32,588 bases of DNA from an uncultured Clostridia bacterium (GCA_944386685.1 CALXCA010000026.1:1-32588), one strand, 5' to 3'. Counted from the stretch's first letter, positions 8,334 to 16,910 are shown. Translations and numbers: made by a program. Notes: generated from the letters alone by a model not told the origin.

Positions 8334-11033
8334 ATGGATAAGCTAGTTTTAATAGATGGAAACAGTATAATGAATAGAGCATTTTATGGAATTATGGGAA
8401 GTAAAATGTTAACAACAAAAGATGGAATTTATACAAATGCAATATATGGTTTTTTAGCAATATTATTTAACATTTTAGATGATATAAAACCAGAATATAT
8501 AGGTGTTGCATTTGATGTAAAAGGTAAATTAAAAAGAAAAGAATTATTTGAAGATTATAAAGCAAATAGACATGGTATGCCAGAAGAACTAGCACAGCAA
8601 ATGCCTATAATAAAAGATGTTTTAAAAGCAATGAATATTGATATATTGGAAAAAGAGGGATATGAAGGTGATGACATTTTAGGAACACTTGCAAAATTTG
8701 GAGAGAAAAAGGGATTAGATGTTACAATTTTATCTGGAGATAGAGATACATTCCAACTAGCAAGTGACCACATAACAATTAGAATCCCAAGAACAAAAGC
8801 AGGAAAAACAGAAACAGAAAATTATAATAAAGCAAAAGTAATAGAAGAATACGGATTAGAGCCAAAGCAATTAATAGAAGTAAAGGCACTGCAAGGAGAT
8901 ACATCTGATAATATTCCAGGAGTTCCAGGAATTGGACCTAAAACAGCAATTTCACTAATAAAAAAATATCATAGTGTTAAAGAATTATACGAAAAAATAG
9001 AAAAAGGTAAAGATGATTTAAAAGGAAAACAAAAAGAAAATATTATATCAAACAAAGAAAAAGCAGAGCTTTCAAGAACTTTAGGAGAAATTGATACAAA
9101 AGTACCATTAGATATATCTTTAGAAAATTTAAAAGTAGAAGAATGGGATAAGCCAAAAGTTTTAGAACTTTTTGAAAAACTAAGTTTTCAAAGATATATA
9201 GACAAATTTAGTTTAAGAACAATAGAAAGTAAAGAAAAGCCACAACAAGAAAACGAAAAAATTGATATTATAGAAACAACAAATATACCAGAACTTAATG
9301 GAAAATTATATTATTATTTTGAATTAAAAGAAAATAAAAACGAAAATAATATAATAAAAAATGATATTGTAGGAATTGGAATTTATAGTGAAGACAAATT
9401 ATATTATATAAACAAAAATTCATTTAAACAAACTAAAGATGGTTTTGAAAATATTTTAAAGAAAATATTTGAAAACAAAGAAATTGAAAAATATGGTTAT
9501 AACCTTGCAGAAGATTATATTTTACTAAAACAAATAGGAATAACAATGGAAAACATAGTTTATGATGCAAAAGTTGCAACATATATTTTAGATTCAACTA
9601 GAAAATTAGACATAGACATTATAGTAAAAGATTATTTAGATATAGATAATAACGAAATTTTTGCTTTAAATGGAATTAATGAAGAAAATAAACAAACATC
9701 TTTATTTGAAGAAACGAAAGAAGATAATTCTTTAAAAGTTAAAAGTTGTATATATGCAAAAGAAATATACCAATTAGCAGAAATTACATTAAAAAAATTA
9801 GAAGAAGAGAAAGAATTAGATTTATTTAAAAATATAGACATGCCAACAATAGAAGTATTAGCAGAAATGCAATGGAATGGAATGTATTTAGATGTAAATG
9901 AATTAGACAATTATGGAGACATGTTAAAAACAAGATTAAATTCATTAACAGAAGAAATTTATCAATTAAGTGGACAAGAATTTAACATAAATTCACCAAA
10001 ACAATTAGGAGAAGTTTTATTTGAAAAATTAAAATTACCTGTAGTAAAAAAGACTAAAAGTGGGTATTCAACAGATGTTGATGTATTAGAAAAATTGGTA
10101 GAAGAACATCCTGTTATTGAAAAATTATTAGAATATAGACAATTAATGAAATTAAATTCAACATATGTTGAAGGAATGAAAGTATATGTAAACCCAAAAA
10201 CAAAAAGAATACATTCATTTTTTCATCAAACAATAACAGCAACAGGAAGAATAAGTTCAACAGAGCCTAATTTGCAAAATATACCTACAAGATTTGAACT
10301 TGGCAAACAATTAAGAAAAGTATTTAGACCAGCAGAAAATTGTGTTTATATAGATGCAGATTATTCACAAATAGAATTAAGAGTATTAGCTCATATTTCA
10401 AATGATGAACATATGATACAAGCATTTAAGAATGGAGAAGATATCCATAAACAAGCTGCATCAAAAGTATTTAATATTCCAATAGATGAAGTTACAAAAG
10501 AACAAAGAAGTAGTGCCAAAGCAGTAAATTTTGGAATTGTATATGGAATAAGTGATTTTGGACTAGGAGAACAATTGCATATTCCAAGAAAAAAGGCTAA
10601 ACAATATATAGAACAATATTTACAGATGTATTCTGGAATTAAAAAATTTATGAATGATATTGTAGAAACTGCAAAAGAAAAAGGATATGTTGAAACAGAA
10701 TTTAAAAGAAGAAGATATATACCAGAATTAAAATCTAATAATTATATGGTAAGACAATTTGGACAAAGAGTTGCAATGAATACTCCAATTCAGGGAACTG
10801 CAGCAGATATAATGAAAATTGCCATGATAAATGTTTTAAAAGAAATAAAAACACGTAATTTAAAATCTAAAATTATTCTTCAAGTTCATGATGAAATGAT
10901 GATAGAAGCACCATTAGAAGAAGCGGAAGAAATAAAGAAAATTTTAAAAGATAAAATGGAAAATGCAGTAAAATTAAATGTGCCACTTGTTGCAGAAATT
11001 TCAGAAGCTGATAACTGGTATGAATGTAAATAA
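8334..11033 (+). CDS. polA: DNA polymerase I, proofreading site apparently lost
   Basis: Fills gaps and removes RNA primers during replication and excision repair. Residues 1 to about 290 form the 5'-nuclease, with LIDGNS (6-11), EGDD (111-114), SGDRDT and QGDTSDNIPG. The middle region (about 310-480) keeps the exonuclease fold outline (YGYNLAED, VYDAKVATYILDS). It lacks the D-x-E of the first exonuclease motif (YYYFELKE stands there) and the last catalytic Asp (YAKEIYQLAE), so 3'-5' proofreading is probably absent, as in Bacillus-type Pol I. The polymerase domain is intact: motif A DADYSQIELR with D676, motif B K729, F733 and Y737, and motif C HDE at 852-854. At 899 aa it is full length. AAGGA lies just before ATG 8334. 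It is third in the addA-GT-polA unit, and the rnpB promoter starts only about 50 bp after its stop. Confidence 0.97.
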   Translation: MDKLVLIDGNSIMNRAFYGIMGSKMLTTKDGIYTNAIYGFLAILFNILDDIKPEYIGVAFDVKGKLKRKELFEDYKANRHGMPEELAQQMPIIKDVLKAMNIDILEKEGYEGDDILGTLAKFGEKKGLDVTILSGDRDTFQLASDHITIRIPRTKAGKTETENYNKAKVIEEYGLEPKQLIEVKALQGDTSDNIPGVPGIGPKTAISLIKKYHSVKELYEKIEKGKDDLKGKQKENIISNKEKAELSRTLGEIDTKVPLDISLENLKVEEWDKPKVLELFEKLSFQRYIDKFSLRTIESKEKPQQENEKIDIIETTNIPELNGKLYYYFELKENKNENNIIKNDIVGIGIYSEDKLYYINKNSFKQTKDGFENILKKIFENKEIEKYGYNLAEDYILLKQIGITMENIVYDAKVATYILDSTRKLDIDIIVKDYLDIDNNEIFALNGINEENKQTSLFEETKEDNSLKVKSCIYAKEIYQLAEITLKKLEEEKELDLFKNIDMPTIEVLAEMQWNGMYLDVNELDNYGDMLKTRLNSLTEEIYQLSGQEFNINSPKQLGEVLFEKLKLPVVKKTKSGYSTDVDVLEKLVEEHPVIEKLLEYRQLMKLNSTYVEGMKVYVNPKTKRIHSFFHQTITATGRISSTEPNLQNIPTRFELGKQLRKVFRPAENCVYIDADYSQIELRVLAHISNDEHMIQAFKNGEDIHKQAASKVFNIPIDEVTKEQRSSAKAVNFGIVYGISDFGLGEQLHIPRKKAKQYIEQYLQMYSGIKKFMNDIVETAKEKGYVETEFKRRRYIPELKSNNYMVRQFGQRVAMNTPIQGTAADIMKIAMINVLKEIKTRNLKSKIILQVHDEMMIEAPLEEAEEIKKILKDKMENAVKLNVPLVAEISEADNWYECK

Positions 11034-11081
11034 ATATATGCAGTGTTACAATTGATGTAAGACAAAAAGTTACAATAATCA

Positions 11082-11110
11082 TTGATTAATAAATACAAAA
11101 GTGTTATAAT
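11082..11110 (+). promoter_or_regulatory. rnpB promoter
   Basis: TTGATT (11082-11087), a 17-bp spacer and a perfect TATAAT (11105-11110) place the start of transcription at about 11117, exactly where the P1 helix of the RNase P RNA begins. Confidence 0.85.
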
Positions 11111-11117
11111 ATTAAAG

Positions 11118-11538
11118 AGTAAATTGAATAGTCGCTGGTAAAATTCGAAAGGATTTACGAGAGGAAAGTCCGGGCTCCAAAGAGCAATGATGCTAGATAA
11201 CGTCTAGTGAGGGAAACCTTAAGGAAAGTGCAACAGAAAATAACCGCCTCTATATATGTAGTTTTAAATACTTATAATTTAATAATATTATATAAAAATT
11301 AAATTAAAGAAAATAAAATTTTACTTAAAAATTTGGGGTAAGGGTGAAAAGGCGAGGTAAGAGCTCACCGCCAGTATGGTGACATATTGGGTCAGTGTAA
11401 ACCCCATCTGGAGCAACACCTAAGTAGAAGATTAAGTCTGCTCGGCGTCTTCTGAATTGCGTGGCTTGATACATATAGCAATATATGTACTAGATAAATG
11501 ACTATTTTAAAGGACAGAACCCGGCTTACAGATTTACT
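11118..11538 (+). ncRNA. rnpB: RNase P RNA, bacterial type A-like
   Basis: Catalytic RNA of ribonuclease P, which matures tRNA 5' ends. The conserved 5' block GAGGAAAGTCCGGGCTCC (11160-11177) is present. So are AGTGCAACAGAAAATAACCGCC, the GGTAAGGGTGAAAAGGCGAG and GGTAAGAGCTCACCG segments, and the 3' block ACAGAACCCGGCTTACAG. P1 is formed by AGTAAAT at the 5' end and ATTTACT at 11532-11538, which defines both ends. Between the ACCGCC block and GGTAAGGG (about 11251-11337) lies an AT-rich stretch of about 85 nt where helix P12 should be, clearly longer than the usual P12. A perfect promoter and a rho-independent terminator flank it. Type A rather than type B is my reading from these blocks and would need a covariance-model score. 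Confidence 0.95.
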
Positions 11539-11566
11539 TTTAATACAATAAATATAATAAAATTAT

Positions 11567-11606
11567 AATAAGAAGCTTATAATATAATATAAGTTTCTTA
11601 TTTTTT
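11567..11606 (+). terminator. rnpB intrinsic terminator
   Basis: The 13-bp stem AATAAGAAGCTTA (11567-11579) and TAAGTTTCTTATT (11590-11602) has one G-U pair. A T-run (11601-11606) overlaps and follows its 3' arm. Confidence 0.85.
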
Positions 11607-11607
11607 A

Positions 11608-11917
11608 TTGAATAGGAAAAATCGCTTTTTCCTATTCAATAAAAGAGCTTCGCTCAAATGGATGCACACAAATTTTACTTTGTAAAATTTGGTGCACGAA
11701 CAATAACGCGGGCTTTAAAATGTTATAAACATATAAAACGTCAAAAAAGCCCGCTATTGTTCTTGAATAGGAAAAATCGCTTTTTCCTATTCAAGAAAAG
11801 AGCTTCGCTCAAATGGATGCACACAAATTTTACTTTGTAAAATTTGGCGCACGAACAATAACGCGGACTTTAAAATGTTATGAACATATAAAATGTCAAA
11901 AAAGCCCGCTATTGTTC
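11608..11917. repeat. Two tandem copies of a 155-bp structured repeat
   Basis: Copy 1 is 11608-11762 and copy 2 is 11763-11917, nearly identical. Each unit holds several hairpins in a row. The first is a long palindrome, TTGAATAGGAAAAA and its complement around TCGC. Next come the small GAGCTTCGCTC hairpin and an ACAAATTTTAC/GTAAAATTTG hairpin. Last is a terminal inverted repeat, GAACAATAACGCGGGCTT against AAGCCCGCTATTGTTC. Apparent reading frames through it only translate the repeat. Part of it is found inverted at 20540-20611, and partial copies lie at 16856-16886, 25929-25960 and 32459-32530. It looks like a dispersed non-coding element, with no transposase seen. Confidence 0.85.
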
Positions 11918-11966
11918 TATAAGTAAAAGAAACTTTCTCAAATTATCAAGGAGAAGACACGAAAAA

Positions 11967-12803
11967 ATGTATATAATTAATAACAAATTTATAAAAAAGA
12001 TATATATAATTGTCAGTAATTTTATAAAAAAATTATCAGAAGACCATATAAGTGAATATTCTGCACAATGTGCATATTATACAATATTATCATTTATACC
12101 ATTTATAATATTATTACTAACACTAATACAATATACAGGAATAGAACAACAAACACTATATAATGTAATATCAAATATAGTTCCAGCTAATATGAAAGGA
12201 TTAGTTATAGATGTAGTTCAAGAAGTATATTCAAAATCTTTTGGAACAATTTCTATATCTATAATATTTACATTATGGTCAGCAGGAAAAGGATTATATG
12301 GCTTTACAAAAGGCTTACAAAACATATATAATGTAAATGAAATAGAGAAAAAAGGATATATATATTTAAGAATTAAATCAATTATACAAACAATATTTTT
12401 TATTTTATTAATTATAATTGCCTTAACAACATTAGTTTTTGGAGAAAGATTAATATTATTTTTAAAAAGAAATTTTGGAGTATTTTATGAATTTAAAATT
12501 TCAGATAAAATATTATTTGACATAGGATTTTTACTTATAACTTTTTTTATAATTTTAATATTATATAAATATATGGTAAAATCCAGTCAAAAGACAAAAA
12601 AACAAGTTTTAGGAGCAATTTTTGCTGTAATATCTTTAAGAATAATATCATTTGCATTTTCAATTTATTTAGATATATTTAAAGGTTTTTCTATAACATA
12701 TGGTAGTTTAACAACATTAATACTTATTATGATGTGGACATATGCTTGCTTTTATAGCATATTTCTAGGAGCAGAAATTAATAAGTGTCAGTGGGGACGT
12801 TGA
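11967..12803 (+). CDS. YihY/BrkB-family integral membrane protein
   Basis: 278 aa with about six membrane helices and the family hallmarks QCAYYTILSFIPFIILLL near the start, LWSAGKGLYGFTKGLQNIY in the middle and YGSLTTLILIMMWTYACFYS plus FLGAEIN near the end. Proteins of this family were once called ribonuclease BN, but that activity belongs to another protein; the real function is poorly known. AAGGAG (11949-11954) precedes ATG 11967. I see no promoter between the tandem repeat and the gene, so transcription may start inside the repeat. The last five residues (CQWGR, 274-278) and the stop codon lie within the left arm of the palindrome starting at 12786, which suggests that the palindrome supplied the present C-terminus. 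Confidence 0.9.
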   Translation: MYIINNKFIKKIYIIVSNFIKKLSEDHISEYSAQCAYYTILSFIPFIILLLTLIQYTGIEQQTLYNVISNIVPANMKGLVIDVVQEVYSKSFGTISISIIFTLWSAGKGLYGFTKGLQNIYNVNEIEKKGYIYLRIKSIIQTIFFILLIIIALTTLVFGERLILFLKRNFGVFYEFKISDKILFDIGFLLITFFIILILYKYMVKSSQKTKKQVLGAIFAVISLRIISFAFSIYLDIFKGFSITYGSLTTLILIMMWTYACFYSIFLGAEINKCQWGR

Positions 12804-12848
12804 TTTTGACAACTAAATTTGTTGTCAAAATCAACGTCCCCACTGACA
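12786..12848. repeat. Perfect 28-bp inverted repeat overlapping a gene end
   Basis: Left arm 12786-12813 and right arm 12821-12848 are exact reverse complements around the 7-nt loop TAAATTT. Both contain GGGGACG and TTTTGACA blocks, related to the palindrome at 2934-2978. The left arm covers the last five codons and stop of the YihY-family gene. It would fold very stably in RNA. No T-run follows. Confidence 0.85.
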
Positions 12849-12872
12849 ATCGCTGACAACCGCTGACAATCA
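12843..12872 (+). repeat. Three 10-bp tandem repeats
   Basis: CTGACAATCG (12843-12852), CTGACAACCG (12853-12862) and CTGACAATCA (12863-12872) follow one another without gaps. The first overlaps the end of the palindrome's right arm. Confidence 0.7.
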
Positions 12873-12914
12873 TTAGCAAAATGTAAATTTTATGTGAAAA
12901 ATTGGAATAGCATC

Positions 12915-12943
12915 TTGATAAAAAGAAAAAATCGTAATAAAAT
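12915..12943 (+). promoter_or_regulatory. Promoter for the ABC exporter genes
   Basis: TTGATA (12915-12920), a 17-bp spacer and TAAAAT (12938-12943), about 65 nt before the GGGAG ribosome site of the first exporter gene. Confidence 0.65.
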
Positions 12944-13014
12944 AATATGAATGTAAACTACCCAAAATAAATGTAAAGGTAAAATATAAATATAATAAAA
13001 GAAGGGAGAATAAA

Positions 13015-14775
13015 ATGTTAAAACTATTTAAAAACTTTACAAAAAAAGACTGGCTATTTATACTTATAGCATTAGTGCTAATTTTTACACAAGTATGGTT
13101 AGAACTAAAAATGCCAGATTATATGTCAGAAATAACACAACTAGTACAAACAGAAGGAAGTGAGATGAAAGATATATTAATTAATGGAGGATATATGCTA
13201 GCATGTGCATTTGGAAGTTTAGTAGCAGCAGTAGTAACAGGATATATAACTTCAAAAATATCTTCTAATTTCTCAAAAAATATCAGAAAGAAAATTTTTA
13301 CAAAAGTAGAAAATTTAGCAATGCAAGAAGTAAAACAATTTTCTACAAATAGTTTAATTACTAGAACAACAAATGATGTAACACAAATAGAAATGTTAAT
13401 TGCTATGGGAATGCAATTATTAATTAAAGCACCAATAACAGCAATATGGGCTGTTACTAAAATTTTAAATAAGAGTTGGCAATGGAGTACAATTACAGCA
13501 ATAGCCGTTGCAGTTTTAATGACAGCAATAGCAATATTAATGGTAATAGTATTACCAAGATTTAGAAGAGTACAAAAATTAATAGATAAATTAAATGGTG
13601 TAACACGTGAAAATTTAACAGGAATTAGAGTTGTTAGAGCATTTAATGCAGAACAATATCAAGAAGATAAATTCAATGTAGCAAATAATAATCTAACAAA
13701 TCAACAATTATTTAACCAAAGTGTATTTTCAATAATGCAACCATTAATGTATTTAATAATGAATTCTGTAACACTTGCAATATACTTTGTTGGAGCAATG
13801 TTAATAAAAGAAGCAGGAATTGCAGACAAAATAGTATTATTTGGAAACATGGTAGTATTTAGCTCATATGCAATGCAAGTAATAATGTCATTCTTAATGT
13901 TAGCATTTATATTTATGATGTTACCAAGAGCACAAGTATCAGCAAACCGTATAAATGAAGTATTAGATACACAAATAAGTATAAAAGACGGAAAAATAAA
14001 TTCAAAAACAACTGATGAAGTTGGAACAGTTGAATTTAAAAATGTATCATTCAAATATCCAGATGCAGACGAATATTTATTAAAAGATATCTCATTTAAA
14101 GCCAATAAAGGAGATACAGTAGCATTTATAGGATCAACAGGAAGTGGAAAATCTACATTAATAAATTTAGTACCAAGATTTTATGATGCAACAGAAGGAG
14201 AAGTTCTTGTAGATGGAATAAATGTAAAAGAATATACACAAGAATATTTACACAATAAAATAGGATATGTACCACAAAAAGCAGTTATGTTTAATGGAAC
14301 AGTAAGTTCAAATGTTGCATATGGAGATAATGGAAAAGAAAAGGCAACAGAAGAACAAATAAAAAAAGCTGTAGAAGTAGCACAAGGAAAAGAATTTGTA
14401 GAAAAAATGGATGATAAATATGAAAGTCATATTGCACAAGGAGGTACAAATGTTTCTGGTGGACAAAAACAAAGATTAGCAATAGCAAGAGCAATTGCAA
14501 GAGACCCAGAAATATATATTTTTGATGACAGTTTTTCTGCTTTAGATTATAAAACAGATAGTGTATTAAGAAAAGAATTAAAAAAATACACAAAAGATGC
14601 AACGAGTTTAATAGTTGCACAAAGAATAGGAACAATAATGAATGCAGACCAAATTATTGTACTTGATGAAGGGGTAGTAGTTGGAAAAGGTACACACAAA
14701 GAGCTATTAAAAAATTGTGAAGTATACAAACAAATAGCATTATCTCAATTATCAGAAAAAGAGTTAGGAGCTTAA
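13015..14775 (+). CDS. ABC exporter half, subunit with degenerate catalytic residues
   Basis: 586-aa half-transporter: a type I exporter membrane domain (about 1-320, six helices) fused to a nucleotide-binding domain. Walker A is GSTGSGKST with K379 and the signature SGGQ (481-484) is canonical. The Walker B end reads FDDS, with D505 in place of the catalytic Glu, and the switch histidine is Gln (VAQR, Q536). This pattern is known from one subunit of heterodimeric exporters such as TM287/288, BmrCD and LmrCD. It should pair with the gene at 14955, giving a multidrug- or lipid-type exporter; the substrate is unknown. Own promoter at 12915; AAGGGAG before ATG 13015. Confidence 0.9.
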   Translation: MLKLFKNFTKKDWLFILIALVLIFTQVWLELKMPDYMSEITQLVQTEGSEMKDILINGGYMLACAFGSLVAAVVTGYITSKISSNFSKNIRKKIFTKVENLAMQEVKQFSTNSLITRTTNDVTQIEMLIAMGMQLLIKAPITAIWAVTKILNKSWQWSTITAIAVAVLMTAIAILMVIVLPRFRRVQKLIDKLNGVTRENLTGIRVVRAFNAEQYQEDKFNVANNNLTNQQLFNQSVFSIMQPLMYLIMNSVTLAIYFVGAMLIKEAGIADKIVLFGNMVVFSSYAMQVIMSFLMLAFIFMMLPRAQVSANRINEVLDTQISIKDGKINSKTTDEVGTVEFKNVSFKYPDADEYLLKDISFKANKGDTVAFIGSTGSGKSTLINLVPRFYDATEGEVLVDGINVKEYTQEYLHNKIGYVPQKAVMFNGTVSSNVAYGDNGKEKATEEQIKKAVEVAQGKEFVEKMDDKYESHIAQGGTNVSGGQKQRLAIARAIARDPEIYIFDDSFSALDYKTDSVLRKELKKYTKDATSLIVAQRIGTIMNADQIIVLDEGVVVGKGTHKELLKNCEVYKQIALSQLSEKELGA

Positions 14776-14785
14776 ATTATTAAAA

Positions 14786-14883
14786 AATATTGAATAATAA
14801 TTAAGTCTTAAAAATTTACCCAAATTATATAAATAATATTAAATAATAATTAAGACTTAAAAAATCACTAAAATTATATAAAT
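14786..14883 (+). repeat. 49-bp tandem duplication between the exporter genes
   Basis: Copies 14786-14834 and 14835-14883 are the same length and agree at about 43 of 49 positions. Both are almost pure A+T and contain a TTAAG-CTTAA dyad. They fill most of the 179-bp gap between the two transporter genes. I see no clear promoter or terminator here. Confidence 0.7.
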
Positions 14884-14954
14884 AATTTTTAAACTAATAA
14901 ATAAAAAAATTCAAAGGTAGAAAAATAAATAGAATAGGAAAGGAAGGAGAAAGA

Positions 14955-16775
14955 ATGAGTAGCAATAGAGCAGAAACACCAAGAAGAGGACCAATGGGGC
15001 GTGGAATGGCAACAGGCGAAAAAGCAAAAGATTTTAAAGAAGCAGTTAGAAGACTAATAAAAGAATTAGGAAAATTTAAAATTTTAATAATAATTTCTTT
15101 AATCTTAGCAATAATTGGAGCTGTTTTGTCAATATCTGCACCAGACCAATTATCAAAAATGACAGACGAAATACAAAAAGGTTTAATGGCAGAAATGGAC
15201 ATGGATGCAATTAAATCAATTACAATATTCTTAGGCTGTTTATATGGTTGTAGTGCAATATTTACATTTATACAAGGCTTATGTATGACAAATGTTGCAA
15301 ACAATTTTGCAAGAAGCTTAAGAAAAAGAATATCAATAAAAATAAACAAATTACCATTAAGCTATTTTGACCAACACCAAGCAGGAGACACACTTTCAAG
15401 AGTTACCAATGATGTTGATATGATTGCACAAACAATGAACCAATCTTTAGGAAGTTTAGTAACAAATATAACACTATTTTTAGGTTCAATTATAATGATG
15501 TTTGTAACAAACTGGATAATGGCATTAACAGCAATTGGAGCAAGTTTATTTGGATTTTTAGGAATGTTCTTCATTTTAGGCAAATCTCAAAAATACTTTG
15601 TACAAAGACAAGAAGAATTAGGAAATTTAAATGGACATATAGAAGAAATTTATTCAGGGCTAAATGTTGTAAAAGCATATAATGGAGAAAAAGAATCAGA
15701 CGAAAAATTTGATGAATACAACAAAAAAGTATCAATTGCAAACCAAAAAAGTCAATTTTTATCAGGAATTATGCAACCTATAATGTCATTTATAGGAAAC
15801 TTTGGATATGTTGCAGTATGTATAGTTGGAGCATTATTAACTATGAATGATATTATATCATTTGGTGTAATAGTAGCATTTATTACATATGTAAGACTAT
15901 TTACAAATCCATTATCACAAATTGCACAAAGTATGACATCATTACAATCTACAGCAGCAGCAAGTGAAAGAGTATTTGAATTTTTAGATGAAAAAGAAAT
16001 GCCAGAACAAACAGAAAATAAAAAATATTTAGACAAGAATAAAGTTAAAGGAAAGATTGAATTTGACCATATTGTATTCCAATATGATAATAATGATAAA
16101 CCTACAATTAATGGATTTACAGCAACAGCACTACCAGGACAAAAAATAGCAATTGTAGGTCCAACAGGAGCAGGAAAAACTACAATGGTAAATCTTTTAA
16201 TGAAATTTTATGACATTAACTCTGGAGATATAAAAATTGATGGAGTTTCAACAAAAGATTTAACAAGAGAAAATATACATGACTTATTTACAATGGTTTT
16301 ACAAGACACTTGGTTATTTGAAGGAACTGTAAAAGAGAACATAATTTACAACCAAGAAAATGTAAGTGATGAAAGAGTAGTAGAAGTATGTAAGGAGGTA
16401 GGGTTAGACCACTTTATTAGAACATTACCAAATGGATACAATTCATATTTATCAGAAAATGATACAGTATCAGCAGGACAAAAACAATTACTTACAATTG
16501 CAAGAGGAATGATACAAGACTCTCCATTTTTAATATTAGATGAAGCAACCTCAAATGTAGATACAAGAACAGAAGAGTTGGTTCAACAAGCAATGGATAA
16601 ACTTACAGAAGGTAGAACATCATTTATTATAGCACATAGGTTATCAACAATAAAAAATGCGGACCTAATTTTAGTTATGAAAAATGGTAATATTATTGAA
16701 CAAGGAAATCATGAACAATTAATGGCTAAAAATGGAGCTTATGCAGAATTATATAATTCTCAATTTGAATTATAA
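14955..16775 (+). CDS. ABC exporter half, subunit with the intact catalytic Glu
   Basis: 606-aa partner of the upstream half-transporter. A charged N-terminal tail of about 45 residues precedes six membrane helices and a nucleotide-binding domain. Walker A is GPTGAGKTT (K408), Walker B is ILDEATS with the catalytic E530, and the switch His is H561 (IAHRLST). The signature reads VSAGQ (505-509) rather than LSGGQ. Its intact Glu and His combine with the upstream subunit's SGGQ to make the working ATP site. The altered signature falls in the degenerate site with D505 and Q536 of the other subunit. A GGAAGGAG site precedes ATG 14955. Confidence 0.9.
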   Translation: MSSNRAETPRRGPMGRGMATGEKAKDFKEAVRRLIKELGKFKILIIISLILAIIGAVLSISAPDQLSKMTDEIQKGLMAEMDMDAIKSITIFLGCLYGCSAIFTFIQGLCMTNVANNFARSLRKRISIKINKLPLSYFDQHQAGDTLSRVTNDVDMIAQTMNQSLGSLVTNITLFLGSIIMMFVTNWIMALTAIGASLFGFLGMFFILGKSQKYFVQRQEELGNLNGHIEEIYSGLNVVKAYNGEKESDEKFDEYNKKVSIANQKSQFLSGIMQPIMSFIGNFGYVAVCIVGALLTMNDIISFGVIVAFITYVRLFTNPLSQIAQSMTSLQSTAAASERVFEFLDEKEMPEQTENKKYLDKNKVKGKIEFDHIVFQYDNNDKPTINGFTATALPGQKIAIVGPTGAGKTTMVNLLMKFYDINSGDIKIDGVSTKDLTRENIHDLFTMVLQDTWLFEGTVKENIIYNQENVSDERVVEVCKEVGLDHFIRTLPNGYNSYLSENDTVSAGQKQLLTIARGMIQDSPFLILDEATSNVDTRTEELVQQAMDKLTEGRTSFIIAHRLSTIKNADLILVMKNGNIIEQGNHEQLMAKNGAYAELYNSQFEL

Positions 16776-16823
16776 TATTGAGAAAATAATTATATGGATA
16801 ATCAAAAAATAAGATATTTTGAG

Positions 16824-16853
16824 GCATATGATAATTTATAGTCATATGCTTTA
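16824..16853 (+). terminator. Weak terminator after the ABC exporter genes
   Basis: GCATATGA (16824-16831) pairs with TCATATGC (16842-16849) and is followed by TTTATT. The stem is only 8 bp and AT-rich, so this is a modest candidate. Confidence 0.4.
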
Positions 16854-16855
16854 TT

Positions 16856-16886
16856 ATTGAATAGGAAAAATCGCTTTTTCCTAAAC
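16856..16886. repeat. Partial copy of the TTGAATAGGAAAAA palindrome
   Basis: The left arm and centre match the first palindrome of the 155-bp unit at 11608, but the right arm breaks down after TTTTTCCTA. It ends about 10 bp before the ribosome site of the next gene. Confidence 0.75.
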
Positions 16887-16910
16887 AAAATATTTTAAAG
16901 GAGAAAAATT

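Noticed and set aside
11658..11840. 60-aa open frame in the tandem repeat
   Set aside because: It reads across the 155-bp repeat junction, so the same peptide segment recurs at both ends. There is no ribosome site and the DNA is dominated by hairpins.
11608..11917. CRISPR array
   Set aside because: There are only two contiguous 155-bp units without spacers of constant size, and no cas genes nearby. The repeats are whole-unit duplications.
11608..11917. Insertion sequence with transposase
   Set aside because: Terminal inverted repeats exist, but there is no transposase frame; the unit is only 155 bp.
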